Positions 40,886-49,673 are shown, counted from the first letter of the stretch. The stretch is 64,000 nucleotides of DNA from Inquilinus limosus (GCF_002195995.1 NZ_NHON01000009.1:1-64000); one strand, 5' to 3'. The notes: generated by a model not told the origin, from the letters alone. Numbers and translations are program-made.

Positions 40886-42135
40886 GCGGCCGCGCGCGCC
40901 GGGGCGGCGACCGTCGCCGGCGTGTCGTCGATCGGGAAGTGCAGCAGCGCCGCCACCAGCCCGGCGATCGCGGTGGCGATCCAGACCAGGGAATAGGAGC
41001 CGGTGACGTCGAAGACATAGCCGCCGGCCCAGGCGCCGAGAAACGACCCGATCTGGTGGCTGAGGAAGCAGACGCCGAACAGCGTGCCCAGGTGGCGCAC
41101 GCCGAACACCTTGGCCACCAGCCCGCTGGTCAGCGGCACGGTGCCCAGCCAGGTCAGCCCCATCACCGCGGCGAAGGCCACCACCGACGCCTCGCTCTTC
41201 GGCGCCAGGAAGAAGGCGGCAATGGCGGCGCCGCGGATCAGGTACAGCCAGCCCAGCACCTGCTGCTGGCGGTAGCGCCCGCCGAGCCAGCCGCAGGCCC
41301 AGCTGCCGGCCATGTTGAACAGCCCGACCAGCGCCAGCGCCGTGGCGCCCAGCCCCACCGGCATGTGGCACAGCAGCAGGTAGTTCGGCAGATGCGTGCC
41401 GATGAAGGCGAGCTGGAAGCCGCAGGTGAAGAAGCCGAGCGTCAGCAGCCGGTAGCCGCGATGCCCCAGCGCCTGCGCCACCGCCTGCCGCAGCGGCATC
41501 GCCGGCTCGGCCTGCTGCACCGCCGACGCGCCGGCGCGGCCGCCGCGGTCGAGGAAAAGCCCCAGCGGCGCCACCGCCAGCAGGCAGGCGGCAAGCACCA
41601 GCAGCGACATGGCCGTGCCCGAGGCGTTGGTGATCCATTGCGCCACCGGAACCAGCGCCACCTGGCCGAGCGACCCGCCGGCGCTGGCCAGGCCCATCGC
41701 CATGCTGCGCTTCTCCGGCGGGGCGGCGCGGCCCAGCGCGGTCAGCACCACGCCGAAGGTGGTGCAGCTGATGCCGATCCCGACCAGGAGGCCGAGGCCG
41801 ACCACCAGCAGCACGCCCGAGGAGGCGAAGGCGGTGAGCACCAGTCCTGAAGCGAAGCAGACCGCGCCGAAGGCCACCACCGGCGGCGAGCCCCAGCGGT
41901 CGGCGGCGGCGCCGGCAAAGGGCTGGGTGAAGCCCCAGACCAGGTTGTGCAGGGCGATGGCGAAGGCGGTCAGCGTCACCGGCAGGCCGCGGTCGAAGGA
42001 GAACGGCCCGATGAACAGGCCGAAGGTCTGCCGCGCGCCCATCGCCGCGCTCATGATCAGCGCCCCCGCCAGGATCACAACCCCGATCCGCACCGCCGGG
42101 GATCCGATCGACCTGCTGTCCGTCGCCACCATCAT
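40882..42135 (-). CDS. MFS transporter (OFA/monocarboxylate-like)
   Basis: 417 residues with about 12 helices. ILAGALIMSAAMGARQTFGL and FIGPFSFDRGLPVTLTAFAI at the N-terminus, and VFGVRHLGTLFGVCFLSHQI later, are typical of the MFS group that includes oxalate:formate and YbfB-like carriers. Substrate unknown. ATG 42135 has GAGGAGGG upstream; an adjacent ATG at 42132 is equivalent. The LysR gene encoded just upstream on the same strand (42219-43157) may regulate it. Confidence 0.88.
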   Translation of the reverse strand: MMVATDSRSIGSPAVRIGVVILAGALIMSAAMGARQTFGLFIGPFSFDRGLPVTLTAFAIALHNLVWGFTQPFAGAAADRWGSPPVVAFGAVCFASGLVLTAFASSGVLLVVGLGLLVGIGISCTTFGVVLTALGRAAPPEKRSMAMGLASAGGSLGQVALVPVAQWITNASGTAMSLLVLAACLLAVAPLGLFLDRGGRAGASAVQQAEPAMPLRQAVAQALGHRGYRLLTLGFFTCGFQLAFIGTHLPNYLLLCHMPVGLGATALALVGLFNMAGSWACGWLGGRYRQQQVLGWLYLIRGAAIAAFFLAPKSEASVVAFAAVMGLTWLGTVPLTSGLVAKVFGVRHLGTLFGVCFLSHQIGSFLGAWAGGYVFDVTGSYSLVWIATAIAGLVAALLHFPIDDTPATVAAPARAAA

Positions 42136-42218
42136 CCGGGCCCTCCTCGCCCGGCCCAGAATGGCAACCGGCGTCAGGGCCGGCAAAAGAGAAGGTTGCG
42201 ACGACGGGTGAAGGATCT

Positions 42219-43157
42219 TCACCCGTTCCTGCGGGCCCGGGCGGCGCCGCGTCCTGGCGCGGCCGGTTCCGACGCCTCGATCTCGCCCAGCAGCCAGCGC
42301 CGGAAGCCCAGCAGGTCCGGCCGGCGCTCCGCCCCCTCGGCGCCGACCAGCCAATAGGCGGTCTCGGCCTCGATCTCCGGCAGCCCGGCCTCGACCAGGG
42401 TGTCGGCGGCGAGGTCCTGCCCGACCAGCGGCCGCCGGCCGAGGGCGACGCCGAGCCCGGCGGCGGCGGCCTCGAAGGCCATCTGGATGGTGTCGACGCG
42501 CAGGCCCCCGCCGAGATCCGCGCCCTCGGTGCCGGTGCGCTCCAGCCAGGCCTGCCAGTCCTCGCTGGCGGGGATGACATGGATCAGCGCGGCGCGGCGC
42601 AGATCGACCGCCCCACTTTCGCCCGCCAGCCGCCGGCGATAGTCCGGGCTGCACACCGGCACCAGCCGCTCGCCGAACAGCCGGGTCCAGGCGGCGCCGG
42701 CCGCCGCCGCCCGGCTCATGCGGATGGCGAAGTCGAAGCCGTCGACCGGGAAGCCGACCTGCCGGCGCGAGGTGTCGACGGTGACGGCGATGGTCGGCCA
42801 GCGCTCGCCGAAGCGGTGCAGCCGCGGCAGCAGCCAGCGCGAGGCGAAGGTCGGGGCGCAACTGACGGTGATGGCGCGGCGCCCGCGGTGGTGCGGCAGG
42901 CGCTGGGTGCCGATGGCGATCAGCGACAGCGCCTCGGCGACATAGGGCAGGTAGTCCGCGCCCTCCGGCGTCAGCGACAGCCGGCGCGGCTCGCGCACGA
43001 ACAGCTCGACCCCCAGCGCCTGCTCCAGCCCGACGATGCCGTGGCTGACGGCGCTGGGGGTGACGTTCAGCTCGGCGGCGGCGAGCTTGAAGCTGAGATG
43101 GCGCCCCGCCGCCTCGAAGAAGCGGAGGGACGAGAGCGGCGGCAGGCGGAGCGGCAT
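42219..43157 (-). CDS. LysR-family transcriptional regulator, GcvA-like
   Basis: 312 residues. The HTH (LSSLRFFEAAGRHLSFKLAA, VTPSAVSHGIVGLEQALG) and the GcvA-type effector domain (CAPTFASRWLLPRLHRFGER, FDFAIRMSR) are clear. It lies upstream of the MFS gene on the same strand with about 83 bases between, and 23 bases downstream of the arginase-family gene. Its target is unknown. Confidence 0.9.
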   Translation of the reverse strand: MPLRLPPLSSLRFFEAAGRHLSFKLAAAELNVTPSAVSHGIVGLEQALGVELFVREPRRLSLTPEGADYLPYVAEALSLIAIGTQRLPHHRGRRAITVSCAPTFASRWLLPRLHRFGERWPTIAVTVDTSRRQVGFPVDGFDFAIRMSRAAAAGAAWTRLFGERLVPVCSPDYRRRLAGESGAVDLRRAALIHVIPASEDWQAWLERTGTEGADLGGGLRVDTIQMAFEAAAAGLGVALGRRPLVGQDLAADTLVEAGLPEIEAETAYWLVGAEGAERRPDLLGFRRWLLGEIEASEPAAPGRGAARARRNG

Positions 43158-43180
43158 CCGCGGAGCATACCCGGCCGGAC

Positions 43181-44068
43181 CTAGGAGCGCAGCCCCCGGG
43201 CGATGGCGTCGCTAAAGGCGGCGGCGATGGTGCCATCGGGGTCCAGCGCCGGGTTGAAGATGGTGATGTCGATCCCGGCCAGCCGGCCGCTCGCCGCCAC
43301 GGCGGCCAGGACCGTTGCCAGCTCGTCGAAGGACAGGCCGCCCGGCATCCGGTAGTCCACCGCCGGCATCACCGCGTCGTCGAGCACGTCGGCGTCGAGA
43401 TGGACCCAGACGCCGAACAGCTCGGGCCGCGTCAACCAGTCCAGCGCCCGCTCCAGCGCGGCGTCAAAGCCGGCCTGCCGGATCGCGGCGAGGTCGAGCA
43501 GCTCGATGCCGCTGTCCTCGATCCGCTGGCTGCCGAAATTCGCGGCCTCCTCCCCGTCGCGGATGCCGAAGGCGACCACGTCCTCGTCGCGCACCAGCGG
43601 GCGCAGACCTTCCAGGTCAGTGATCACGGCCGGGCCGCGGCCGGTGGCCAGGGCCAGGTCCATCGACGCGGCCTCGCCGTTCGGCTCCGCCTCCGGCTGG
43701 TAGAAATCGGCATGACCGTCGAGGAACAGGAGGCCGAAGCGCCCGCGCCGGCGCAGCGGCAGCAGGCAGCCGAGCAGGATCGAGCAGTCACCGCCCAGCA
43801 CCACCGGCACCTCCCCCGCCCCGCAGACCAGCCCGACGGCGTCGGCCAGCGCGGTCGAGTAGGCGGCGATGCCGGCCGGGTTGAGCAGCCCGGTCGGGGG
43901 GTCACGCCGCGGATCATAGGGCGGCGGCTCGACCCGTCCGGCCCGGCGCGCGCCGAGCCGGTCGGCCAGACCGGCGCCGAGCAGCGCCTCGGGCAGCCGT
44001 TCGACGCCCTTCGGGAACAGCCCCAGCACCGAGGGCGCCTCGACGATCGCGTAGCGGGGACGGGCCAT
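43181..44068 (-). CDS. Arginase/agmatinase-family hydrolase with altered metal motif
   Basis: 295 residues. Ureohydrolase fold with VLGGDCSILLG, LLFLDGHADFYQPE and VHLDADVLDDAVMPAVDYRM. The first Mn ligand is normally His in GGDHS; here it is Cys95. The second motif keeps DGHAD rather than DAHAD, and the third keeps the D-x-D. It may hydrolyse a guanidino or amide compound, but classical arginase activity is doubtful. ATG 44068 has GGAGG 7 nt upstream; the longer reading to 44140 crosses the divergent ArsR promoter. The gene is divergent from that ArsR gene. Confidence 0.82.
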   Translation of the reverse strand: MARPRYAIVEAPSVLGLFPKGVERLPEALLGAGLADRLGARRAGRVEPPPYDPRRDPPTGLLNPAGIAAYSTALADAVGLVCGAGEVPVVLGGDCSILLGCLLPLRRRGRFGLLFLDGHADFYQPEAEPNGEAASMDLALATGRGPAVITDLEGLRPLVRDEDVVAFGIRDGEEAANFGSQRIEDSGIELLDLAAIRQAGFDAALERALDWLTRPELFGVWVHLDADVLDDAVMPAVDYRMPGGLSFDELATVLAAVAASGRLAGIDITIFNPALDPDGTIAAAFSDAIARGLRS

Positions 44069-44129
44069 GGCGACGCCTCCTCTCCGGCTCTCGATCCTAA
44101 CCGCATCCCGGCGATCCCGGTTCCCGATC

Positions 44130-44159
44130 TTGACATGCAACTGAAAGGTTGCATATTAA
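44130..44159 (+). promoter_or_regulatory. Promoter with embedded operator for the ArsR/SRPBCC operon; transcript probably leaderless
   Basis: TTGACA (44130-44135) and TATTAA (44154-44159) are separated by 18 bases. The spacer contains the perfect palindrome ATGCAAC-N6-GTTGCAT (44135-44154), ideally placed for the ArsR product to block polymerase. The expected transcription start, about 6-8 bases after the -10 element, falls on or next to the ATG at 44164, so the mRNA would be leaderless; only weak AAGG precedes the ATG. Confidence 0.72.
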
Positions 44160-44163
44160 GGCG

Positions 44164-44496
44164 ATGCAGAGCGACGATGACGCCGTGTTCCGGGCCCTGG
44201 CGGATGCCAGCCGCCGGGAGCTCCTGGACCGGCTGCACGCGGAGAGCGGCCAGACCCTGGGCGAGCTGTGCCGGGGGCTGGCGATGACGCGGCAGGCGGT
44301 GACCAAGCACCTGGCGATCCTGGAGGAGGCCAACCTCGTCTCCTGGAAGCGGCAGGGCCGGGAGAAGCTGCACTTCATCAACCCGGTGCCGATCGCCGCG
44401 ATCGCCGAGCGCTGGATCCGCAAGTTCGAGCAGCCGGCGCTGGACGCGCTGTCGGAGCTCAAGCAGCGCCTGGAACGGCCGGGCGGCGACAGCTAG
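44164..44496 (+). CDS. ArsR-family transcriptional repressor (SRPBCC-associated)
   Basis: 110 residues. Winged HTH: DDAVFRALADASRRELLDRL, LGELCRGLAMTRQAVTKHLA and SWKRQGREKLHFINPVPIAA. The C-terminal ERWIRKFEQPALDALSELK is typical of the ArsR subgroup paired with SRPBCC (AHSA1-like) genes, and such a gene follows. No metal-binding motif is seen. The ATG at 44164 is chosen; TTG 44149 would add five residues but lies inside the operator. Probably autorepressed. Confidence 0.9.
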   Translation: MQSDDDAVFRALADASRRELLDRLHAESGQTLGELCRGLAMTRQAVTKHLAILEEANLVSWKRQGREKLHFINPVPIAAIAERWIRKFEQPALDALSELKQRLERPGGDS

Positions 44497-44529
44497 CACC
44501 GGACAATCGAGACAACAAGGAGCGGCATC

Positions 44530-44976
44530 ATGAGCACCTTCGTCTACGTCACCTTCATCCGCACCACCCCGGAGGCGCTGTGGCGGGCGCTGACCGACCC
44601 GGAATTCACGCCCCGCTTCTGGCTGGGCGTCCATCAGGAGGCGGAGTGGCGCGCCGGCGGCGCCTGGAAGCTGATCCTGCCGGACGGCCGGGTCGGCGAC
44701 ACCGGCGAGGTGCTGGAGTTCAACCCGCCGCGGCGACTGGTGCTGCGCTGGCGCAACGAATTCCGGCCGGAGCTGAAGGAGGAAGGCTGGTCCCGCTGCG
44801 TCATGGACATCGAGCCGGCCGGCGAGGCGGTGAAGCTGACCGTCACCCACAGCATGGACCGCGAGGGCTCGAAGTTCATCGAAGCGGTGTCCGGCGGCTG
44901 GCCGCTGATCCTGTCGAACCTGAAATCGCTGCTGGAGACCGGCTCGGTGGTGCTGACGTCCCACGGCAAGTATTGA
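44530..44976 (+). CDS. SRPBCC (AHSA1/START-like) protein
   Basis: 148 residues. A helix-grip fold: YVTFIRTTPEALWRALTDPE, TPRFWLGVHQEAEWRAGGAW, LVLRWRNEFRPE and GGWPLILSNLKSLLETG. These proteins bind hydrophobic ligands or aid toxin removal; the ligand is unknown. It begins 33 bases after the ArsR stop, with AAGGAG upstream, and forms an operon with it. Confidence 0.9.
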   Translation: MSTFVYVTFIRTTPEALWRALTDPEFTPRFWLGVHQEAEWRAGGAWKLILPDGRVGDTGEVLEFNPPRRLVLRWRNEFRPELKEEGWSRCVMDIEPAGEAVKLTVTHSMDREGSKFIEAVSGGWPLILSNLKSLLETGSVVLTSHGKY

Positions 44977-45014
44977 GGCCGGCCCGGAACCGCCTTGGCG
45001 GCCTGGGTCGGGTT

Positions 45015-45602
45015 TCAGGCCGCCAGCGGCCAGCGGTCGATCACCTCGTACCGGGTGAGGCCGAGCCGGCTGTGGATCAGGACGAAATCCTTGACCACGA
45101 AGCCGACCGGCTCGATCGCCTGGATCGGGACCGGCTGCGGGCCGTAGGACAGCGTCATGTGCGGGTTGAACTCGGTTGTCATCTTGAGCCCGACCTGCGT
45201 CATCGCGATGCCGAGTGTCCGAAAGAGGTCCGACAAGGCGTCACCGCCTTCACCGAGAAGCACCAATGGCTGCCGGTCCCGCTTGTGTGGGGCCGGCTCG
45301 AAGCTCTGGACGAAGCGGAACTTGATGTCGAACGGTCTCGCGGAGACCGCCTTCCCGGCCAGCTGCGCCGCATAAAGAAGCTTCGTGCGCAGGCGCTTGT
45401 AGTCGCCGACATGCTGCAGCGAAACGTGCAGGCGTTCCGTCTTGAGCCTCGTTCCTCTCAGGCGCTTCTCGGAGAAAAGCCGGTCGCCGATCCGCGACAC
45501 GCGGTTGCGCGTCTCGTCATCCGGCATCAGGCAGAAGAACAGCCGTTCCCGGTTCTTCGGCCGGTTGCCCTGGTCGTCGAAGAAATCGAAGGTGCCTTGC
45601 AT
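45015..45602 (-). CDS. 2'-5' RNA ligase / RNA 2',3'-cyclic phosphodiesterase (2H phosphoesterase)
   Basis: 195 residues. Both catalytic motifs are present: His59-Val-Ser61 in RLHVSLQHVG and His148-Met-Thr150 in NPHMTLSYG. The opening FFCLMPDDETRNRV is typical of the ThpR group. It hydrolyses 2',3'-cyclic phosphate ends of RNA. GGGAGG lies upstream of the ATG. Converges on the SRPBCC gene. Confidence 0.9.
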   Translation of the reverse strand: MQGTFDFFDDQGNRPKNRERLFFCLMPDDETRNRVSRIGDRLFSEKRLRGTRLKTERLHVSLQHVGDYKRLRTKLLYAAQLAGKAVSARPFDIKFRFVQSFEPAPHKRDRQPLVLLGEGGDALSDLFRTLGIAMTQVGLKMTTEFNPHMTLSYGPQPVPIQAIEPVGFVVKDFVLIHSRLGLTRYEVIDRWPLAA

Positions 45603-45711
45603 CTTGGGGGCCTCCCTGGATCAAGCCTGCCTTCCCACTTCCTTGCTCTTTGGTATTGGGAGCTAGATTAGAACATAACAAGAACATATGCAAGCCGTCC
45701 GGAATCCAACA

Positions 45712-45799
45712 CCGTCATTGCGAGCGAAGCGAAGCAATCCAGGGCGGCGCGAACCGGCCCCTGGATGGATTCGTCGGCTTCGCCTCCTCGCGATGACGG
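45712..45799. repeat. Dispersed palindromic repeat, copy 2 (E(R/H)SD-type)
   Basis: An 88-base palindrome related to 7955-8047: outer arms CCGTCATTGCGAG and CTCGCGATGACGG, inner CAATCCAGGG and CCCTGGATGG. It lies between the 2'-5' ligase gene and the 3' end of the broken quinone oxidoreductase gene, in a 218-base gap with no gene. Confidence 0.85.
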
Positions 45800-45820
45800 C
45801 GAGGGCTGGGCGGCAGTCCC

Positions 45821-46794
45821 TCACGGCAGCAGCACTGTCGCGCCGGTGGTCTCGCGCGCCTCCAGCCGGCGATGCGCCTCGGCGGCCTCGGCCAGCGGCA
45901 GGCGGGCATGGACCGGCACCGTCACCGCGCCGCTGGCCACCACGTCGAACAGCTCGCGGCTCATCGCCAGCACGTCCTCGCGCCGCTTCAGATGCTCGAA
46001 CAGCAGCTGCCAGGTGGCGAAGAGCGAGCCCTTCCGCATCAGCAGGGTGATGTCGAAGGGCGGGATCGGGCCCGAGGCCGAGCCGAAGCTGACGAAGGTG
46101 CCGAAGGGCCGCAGGCTGTCCAGCGAGCCCTCGAACGTCGCCCGCCCGACGCCGTCATAGACCACGTCGGCCCCCTGCCCGCCCGTGATCTCGCGCACCC
46201 GCGCGGCGAAGCCCTCGTAGCCGATCACGTGGTCGGCGCCGTTCTCACGCGCCAGCGCGGCCTTCTCCGGCGACCCGACCGTGCCGATGACGGTGGCGCC
46301 GAGATGCTTCGCCCATTGCGTCAGGATCAGCCCGACTCCGCCCGCCGCCGCATGCATCAGGACGGTGTGGCCGGGCCCGACCCTGAAGATCCGGCGATCC
46401 GGCGCAGCAGGACTTGCGCCGTCAGCCCCTTCAGCATCATCGCGGCACCGGTCTCGAAACCAATCGCTTCGGGCAGCGGCACCAGGAAATGCGCCGGGAC
46501 GATGCGCTGCTCGGCATAGGAGCCCAGGGTCTCGACATAGGCGACGCGGTCGCCGGGCGCGAAGCCGGCCACACCCTCCCCCACCTCCAGCACCTCGCCG
46601 GCGCCCTCATTGCCGGGGATGAAGGGCAGGCCCGGCGGCGCATAGGCGCCGGTGCGGAAATAGGTATCGACGAAGTTGAGGCCGATCGCCCGGTTGCGCA
46701 CCAGCACCTCGCCGGGGCCGGGCCGGCCGATGCCGACCTCCTCATGACTCAGGACCTCGGGGCCGCCATGGCGGTGAACGCGGATCGCTTTCAT
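45821..46794 (-). pseudogene. Quinone oxidoreductase (zeta-crystallin/QOR type), frameshifted
   Basis: The N-terminal part (MKAIRVHRHGGPEVLSHEEV to LTAQVLLRRI) and C-terminal part (RVGPGHTVLMHAAAGGVGLI to the end) are together one NADPH:quinone reductase of the MDR family, but in different frames. The break is an exact 8-base tandem duplication, GATCCGGC twice at 46388-46403 on the plus strand. Removing one copy restores a continuous frame reading LLRRIFRVGPGH. All other residues look intact, including HAAAGGVGLI for NADPH. It is divergent from a LysR gene with a LysR-type palindrome between. Recent inactivation, or a sequencing error. Confidence 0.88.
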
Positions 46795-46855
46795 GGACAT
46801 CTCGCTGCGTTGCCGATGTCCGGGAGATGGCCCGCGGCGGGACTCCGCTGTAGCC

Positions 46856-46872
46856 TGATATTGGCAACATCA
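46856..46872. promoter_or_regulatory. LysR-type operator between quinone oxidoreductase and LysR genes
   Basis: TGATATTGGCAACATCA is a near-perfect 17-base palindrome (TGAT-x-TTG-x-CAA-x-ATCA) with the T-N11-A core of LysR sites. It lies 13 bases before the LysR start and 61 bases before the oxidoreductase start. Confidence 0.7.
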
Positions 46873-46885
46873 GAGTTCAGCGAAG

Positions 46886-47749
46886 ATGATATCCGAGCAG
46901 ATCGGCCTCGGCCTTCTCCGCACCTATGTCGCGGTGTGCCGGCAGGGCAGCCTGAGCAAGGTCGCGGCCCAGACCGGCCGCACCCAATCGGCGCTGAGCA
47001 TGCAGATGCGACGGCTGGAAGGCCTGCTGGAGCGTCACCTGTTCCAGCGCACCGGCCGCGGCGTGGTGCCGACGACGGAGGGCGAGATCTTCCTGGGCTA
47101 CGCCACCCGCATGCTGGCGCTGGGCGACGAGGCGGCGGCCCGACTGCAGCAGAAGGAGCTCCGCGGCGGCGTGCGCATCGGCCTGGCCGAGGAGGTGGCG
47201 ACGGCGGCGCTGCCGGCCGCGCTGGGCCGGCTGCACCGCGCCCATCCCGACATCCGCCTGGACGTGGTGGTCGAGCACAGCATGGCGCTGGGCAAGCTCT
47301 GGGGCGAGGACGGGCTGGACATCATGCTGGGCCCGACCTCGGTGGTGGCGGCCGACGCGTTGGCCACCTGGACGGTCGCGCTGCAATGGGTCTGCGCGCC
47401 CGACCACGCCCCCGATCCCGCCCGCCTCCTGGACCTGGTGGCCTTCACCGCGCCCTGCCTGTGGCGCCGACGCATGCTGGAGGCACTGGCCGAGGCCGGG
47501 CGGGAGCATCGCGTCACCTTCACCAGCCAGAGCGTTACGGCGCTGCAGGCCGCGGTCGAGAACGGGCTGGGCGTCGGGGTGCTGCCGCCGGACTCGATCC
47601 GCCCAGGCTCGATGAAGCTGCTGAAGGCCGGGGTGCCGGGGCCGCTGGCCGCGCAATACGGCCTGTTCGCGCGCGACCGGCGGCCCCCGGTGGTGGAGGC
47701 CGCGATCGCCGTGCTGCGCGAGGGTCTGCCGGCGGCGCCCCGGCCCTGA
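46886..47749 (+). CDS. LysR-family transcriptional regulator
   Basis: 287 residues. HTH: LGLLRTYVAVCRQGSLSKVA, RTQSALSMQMRRLEGLLERH. The effector domain starts at GGVRIGLAEEVATAALPAAL and contains SQSVTALQAAVENGLGVGVL. It diverges from the frameshifted quinone oxidoreductase and probably regulates it and itself via the palindrome at 46856-46872. Converges on the aldo/keto reductase gene with a 3-base gap. Confidence 0.9.
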   Translation: MISEQIGLGLLRTYVAVCRQGSLSKVAAQTGRTQSALSMQMRRLEGLLERHLFQRTGRGVVPTTEGEIFLGYATRMLALGDEAAARLQQKELRGGVRIGLAEEVATAALPAALGRLHRAHPDIRLDVVVEHSMALGKLWGEDGLDIMLGPTSVVAADALATWTVALQWVCAPDHAPDPARLLDLVAFTAPCLWRRRMLEALAEAGREHRVTFTSQSVTALQAAVENGLGVGVLPPDSIRPGSMKLLKAGVPGPLAAQYGLFARDRRPPVVEAAIAVLREGLPAAPRP

Positions 47750-47752
47750 CCG

Positions 47753-48631
47753 CTACGCCGCCCGGCCGATGGCGTCGAGTTCGGCCATCGCCGCGTCCTG
47801 CAAGACCAGCTCGGCCGCCTTCAGGTTCTCGCGCAGATGGGCGGGCGACGAGGTGCCGGGGATCAAGAGGAGGTTCGGCGCGCGGCGCAGCAGCCAGGCC
47901 AGCGCCACCTGCCGCGGCGTCGCGCCCAGCCCCTCGGCGATCCGCGACAGGGCCGAGGACTGGATCGGCGTGAAGCCGCCCAGCGGGAAGAACGGCACAT
48001 AGGCGATCCCCTGCCCCGCCAGTTCATCCACCAGCGCCTCGTCCTCGCGCTGCACCAGGTTGTACTGGTTCTGGACGCAGACGATCGGGGTGATGCGCCG
48101 CGCCTCCGCCAGCTGGGCCGAGGTGACGTTGCTCAAGCCCACATGGCGGACCAGGCCGCGGCGCTGCAGCTCCGCCAGCGCCGTCACCTGCGGTTCGATC
48201 GTGCCCTCGCTGGGGCTGTGGATCGAGCCCATGATCCGGATGTTCACCACGTCCAGCACGTCGAGGCCGAGGTTGCGCAGATTGTCCAGCACCCCGCGCT
48301 CGAGGTCGGCCGGCTCCGGTGCCGGCAGCCATGCGCCGTCGTCGCCGCGGAAGGCGCCGACCTTGGTGACGATGGTCAAGCTGTCCGCATAGGGGTGCAG
48401 CGCCTCGCGGATGATCTGGTTGGTGACGTGCGGGCCATAGAAGTCGCTGGTGTCGATGTGGTCGACGCCGGACTCCACGGCCTCGCGCAGCACGGCGACG
48501 GCGGCGGCGCGGTCCTTCGGCGGCCCGAACACGCCGGGGCCGGCCAGTTGCATGGTGCCGTAGCCCATGCGGTTCACGATGCGGCCGGCGAGCGGGAACG
48601 TGCCGGCGGCGGAGAGGGAAAGGATCGGCAT
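47753..48631 (-). CDS. Aldo/keto reductase-family oxidoreductase
   Basis: 292 residues. The barrel and NADPH site are seen in VDHIDTSDFYGPHVTNQIIR (catalytic Asp and Tyr), TIVTKVG (Lys), GLSNVTSAQLAEA, QNQYNLVQR and IPGTSSPAHLRENLKA. The usual catalytic His (as in LxxxH) is absent: the segment reads VVNIRIMGS. That occurs in a divergent AKR group, so the substrate and activity are uncertain. ATG 48631 has GGAGG 7 nt upstream. Divergent from a LysR gene with 97 bases between. Confidence 0.88.
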   Translation of the reverse strand: MPILSLSAAGTFPLAGRIVNRMGYGTMQLAGPGVFGPPKDRAAAVAVLREAVESGVDHIDTSDFYGPHVTNQIIREALHPYADSLTIVTKVGAFRGDDGAWLPAPEPADLERGVLDNLRNLGLDVLDVVNIRIMGSIHSPSEGTIEPQVTALAELQRRGLVRHVGLSNVTSAQLAEARRITPIVCVQNQYNLVQREDEALVDELAGQGIAYVPFFPLGGFTPIQSSALSRIAEGLGATPRQVALAWLLRRAPNLLLIPGTSSPAHLRENLKAAELVLQDAAMAELDAIGRAA

Positions 48632-48728
48632 GGCGGAACCTCCTTGAAGTGTCGGGGTCCGATATGGCGGCGTTTGTCCCGTTTGATAATTCACCCTAAT
48701 CTGCACGGGCTGTTGAAGGCTGTGAACA

Positions 48729-49631
48729 ATGGACCTGAACGACCTCGCCGCCTTCGTCTCCGTCGCCCGGGCCGGCGGCTTCCGCGACGCGGCCCGGATC
48801 GGCGGCGTCTCGCCCTCCGGCCTCAGCGTCGCCGTCGGCCGGCTGGAGGCGCGGCTGGGCCTGCGCCTCTTGAACCGCACCACCCGCAGCGTCACCCCGA
48901 CCGAGGCGGGCCAGCGCCTGGTCGAGCGGCTGGCGCCGGCGCTGGGCGAGATGGAGGCGGCGCTGGACGTGCTGAACGCCTTCCGTGACCAGCCGTCCGG
49001 CACGCTGCGCCTCAACATGCCGTCCAGCGCCGCGCGCATCGTGCTACCGCCGATCGCGGCGGGGTTCCTGAAGGCCTATCCCGATATCCGGCTGGAGGTG
49101 GTGGTCGAGGACAGCTTCGTCGATGTGTTCGCCGCCGGCTGCGACGCCGGCATCCGCTATGGCGAGCGGCTGGAGCAGGACATGATCGCCGTGCCGATCG
49201 GCCCGCGCATGCAGCGCTTCGCCACCGCGGCGGCGCCTGAGTATCTCGCGGCCCGCGGCCGGCCGCAGCATCCGCGCGACCTGCTGTCCCATGCCTGCCT
49301 GCGCGGCCAGTTCGCCGGCGGCGCCATGCCGACCTGGGATTTCGAGCGCGACGGCGAGGCGATCCGGGTGGACCCGCCCGGGCCGCTGCTGGTCCGCCCT
49401 GGCGCGGCGATCGAGCTGGCGGTCAGCCTGGCCGTCGCCGGCGTGGGGATCGTCCACCTGTTCGAGGGCATGCTGCGCCCGCATCTGGACAGCGGCGCGC
49501 TGGAGCCGATCCTGGAGCCGTGGTGGGAGAGCTTTCCGGGCCCGTTCCTGTACTATCCCGGCCGCCGCCACCTGCCGGCGCCGCTGCGCGCCTTCGTCGA
49601 CTTCATCAAGGACCGCGGCGCGGCGCCGTAG
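48729..49631 (+). CDS. LysR-family transcriptional regulator
   Basis: 300 residues. HTH: DLNDLAAFVSVARAGGFRDA, GVSPSGLSVAVGRLEARLGL. The effector domain follows GTLRLNMPSSAARIVLPPIA and VDVFAAGCDAGIRYGERL, typical of the CrgA/DsdC-like subgroup. It is divergent from the aldo/keto reductase and probably controls it. The intergenic stretch 48682-48705 is AT-rich, but I see no clean palindrome. Confidence 0.9.
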   Translation: MDLNDLAAFVSVARAGGFRDAARIGGVSPSGLSVAVGRLEARLGLRLLNRTTRSVTPTEAGQRLVERLAPALGEMEAALDVLNAFRDQPSGTLRLNMPSSAARIVLPPIAAGFLKAYPDIRLEVVVEDSFVDVFAAGCDAGIRYGERLEQDMIAVPIGPRMQRFATAAAPEYLAARGRPQHPRDLLSHACLRGQFAGGAMPTWDFERDGEAIRVDPPGPLLVRPGAAIELAVSLAVAGVGIVHLFEGMLRPHLDSGALEPILEPWWESFPGPFLYYPGRRHLPAPLRAFVDFIKDRGAAP

Positions 49632-49673
49632 AATCGTGCGATCAGCGACAACGCTGCAATGACGGAGGAAACC

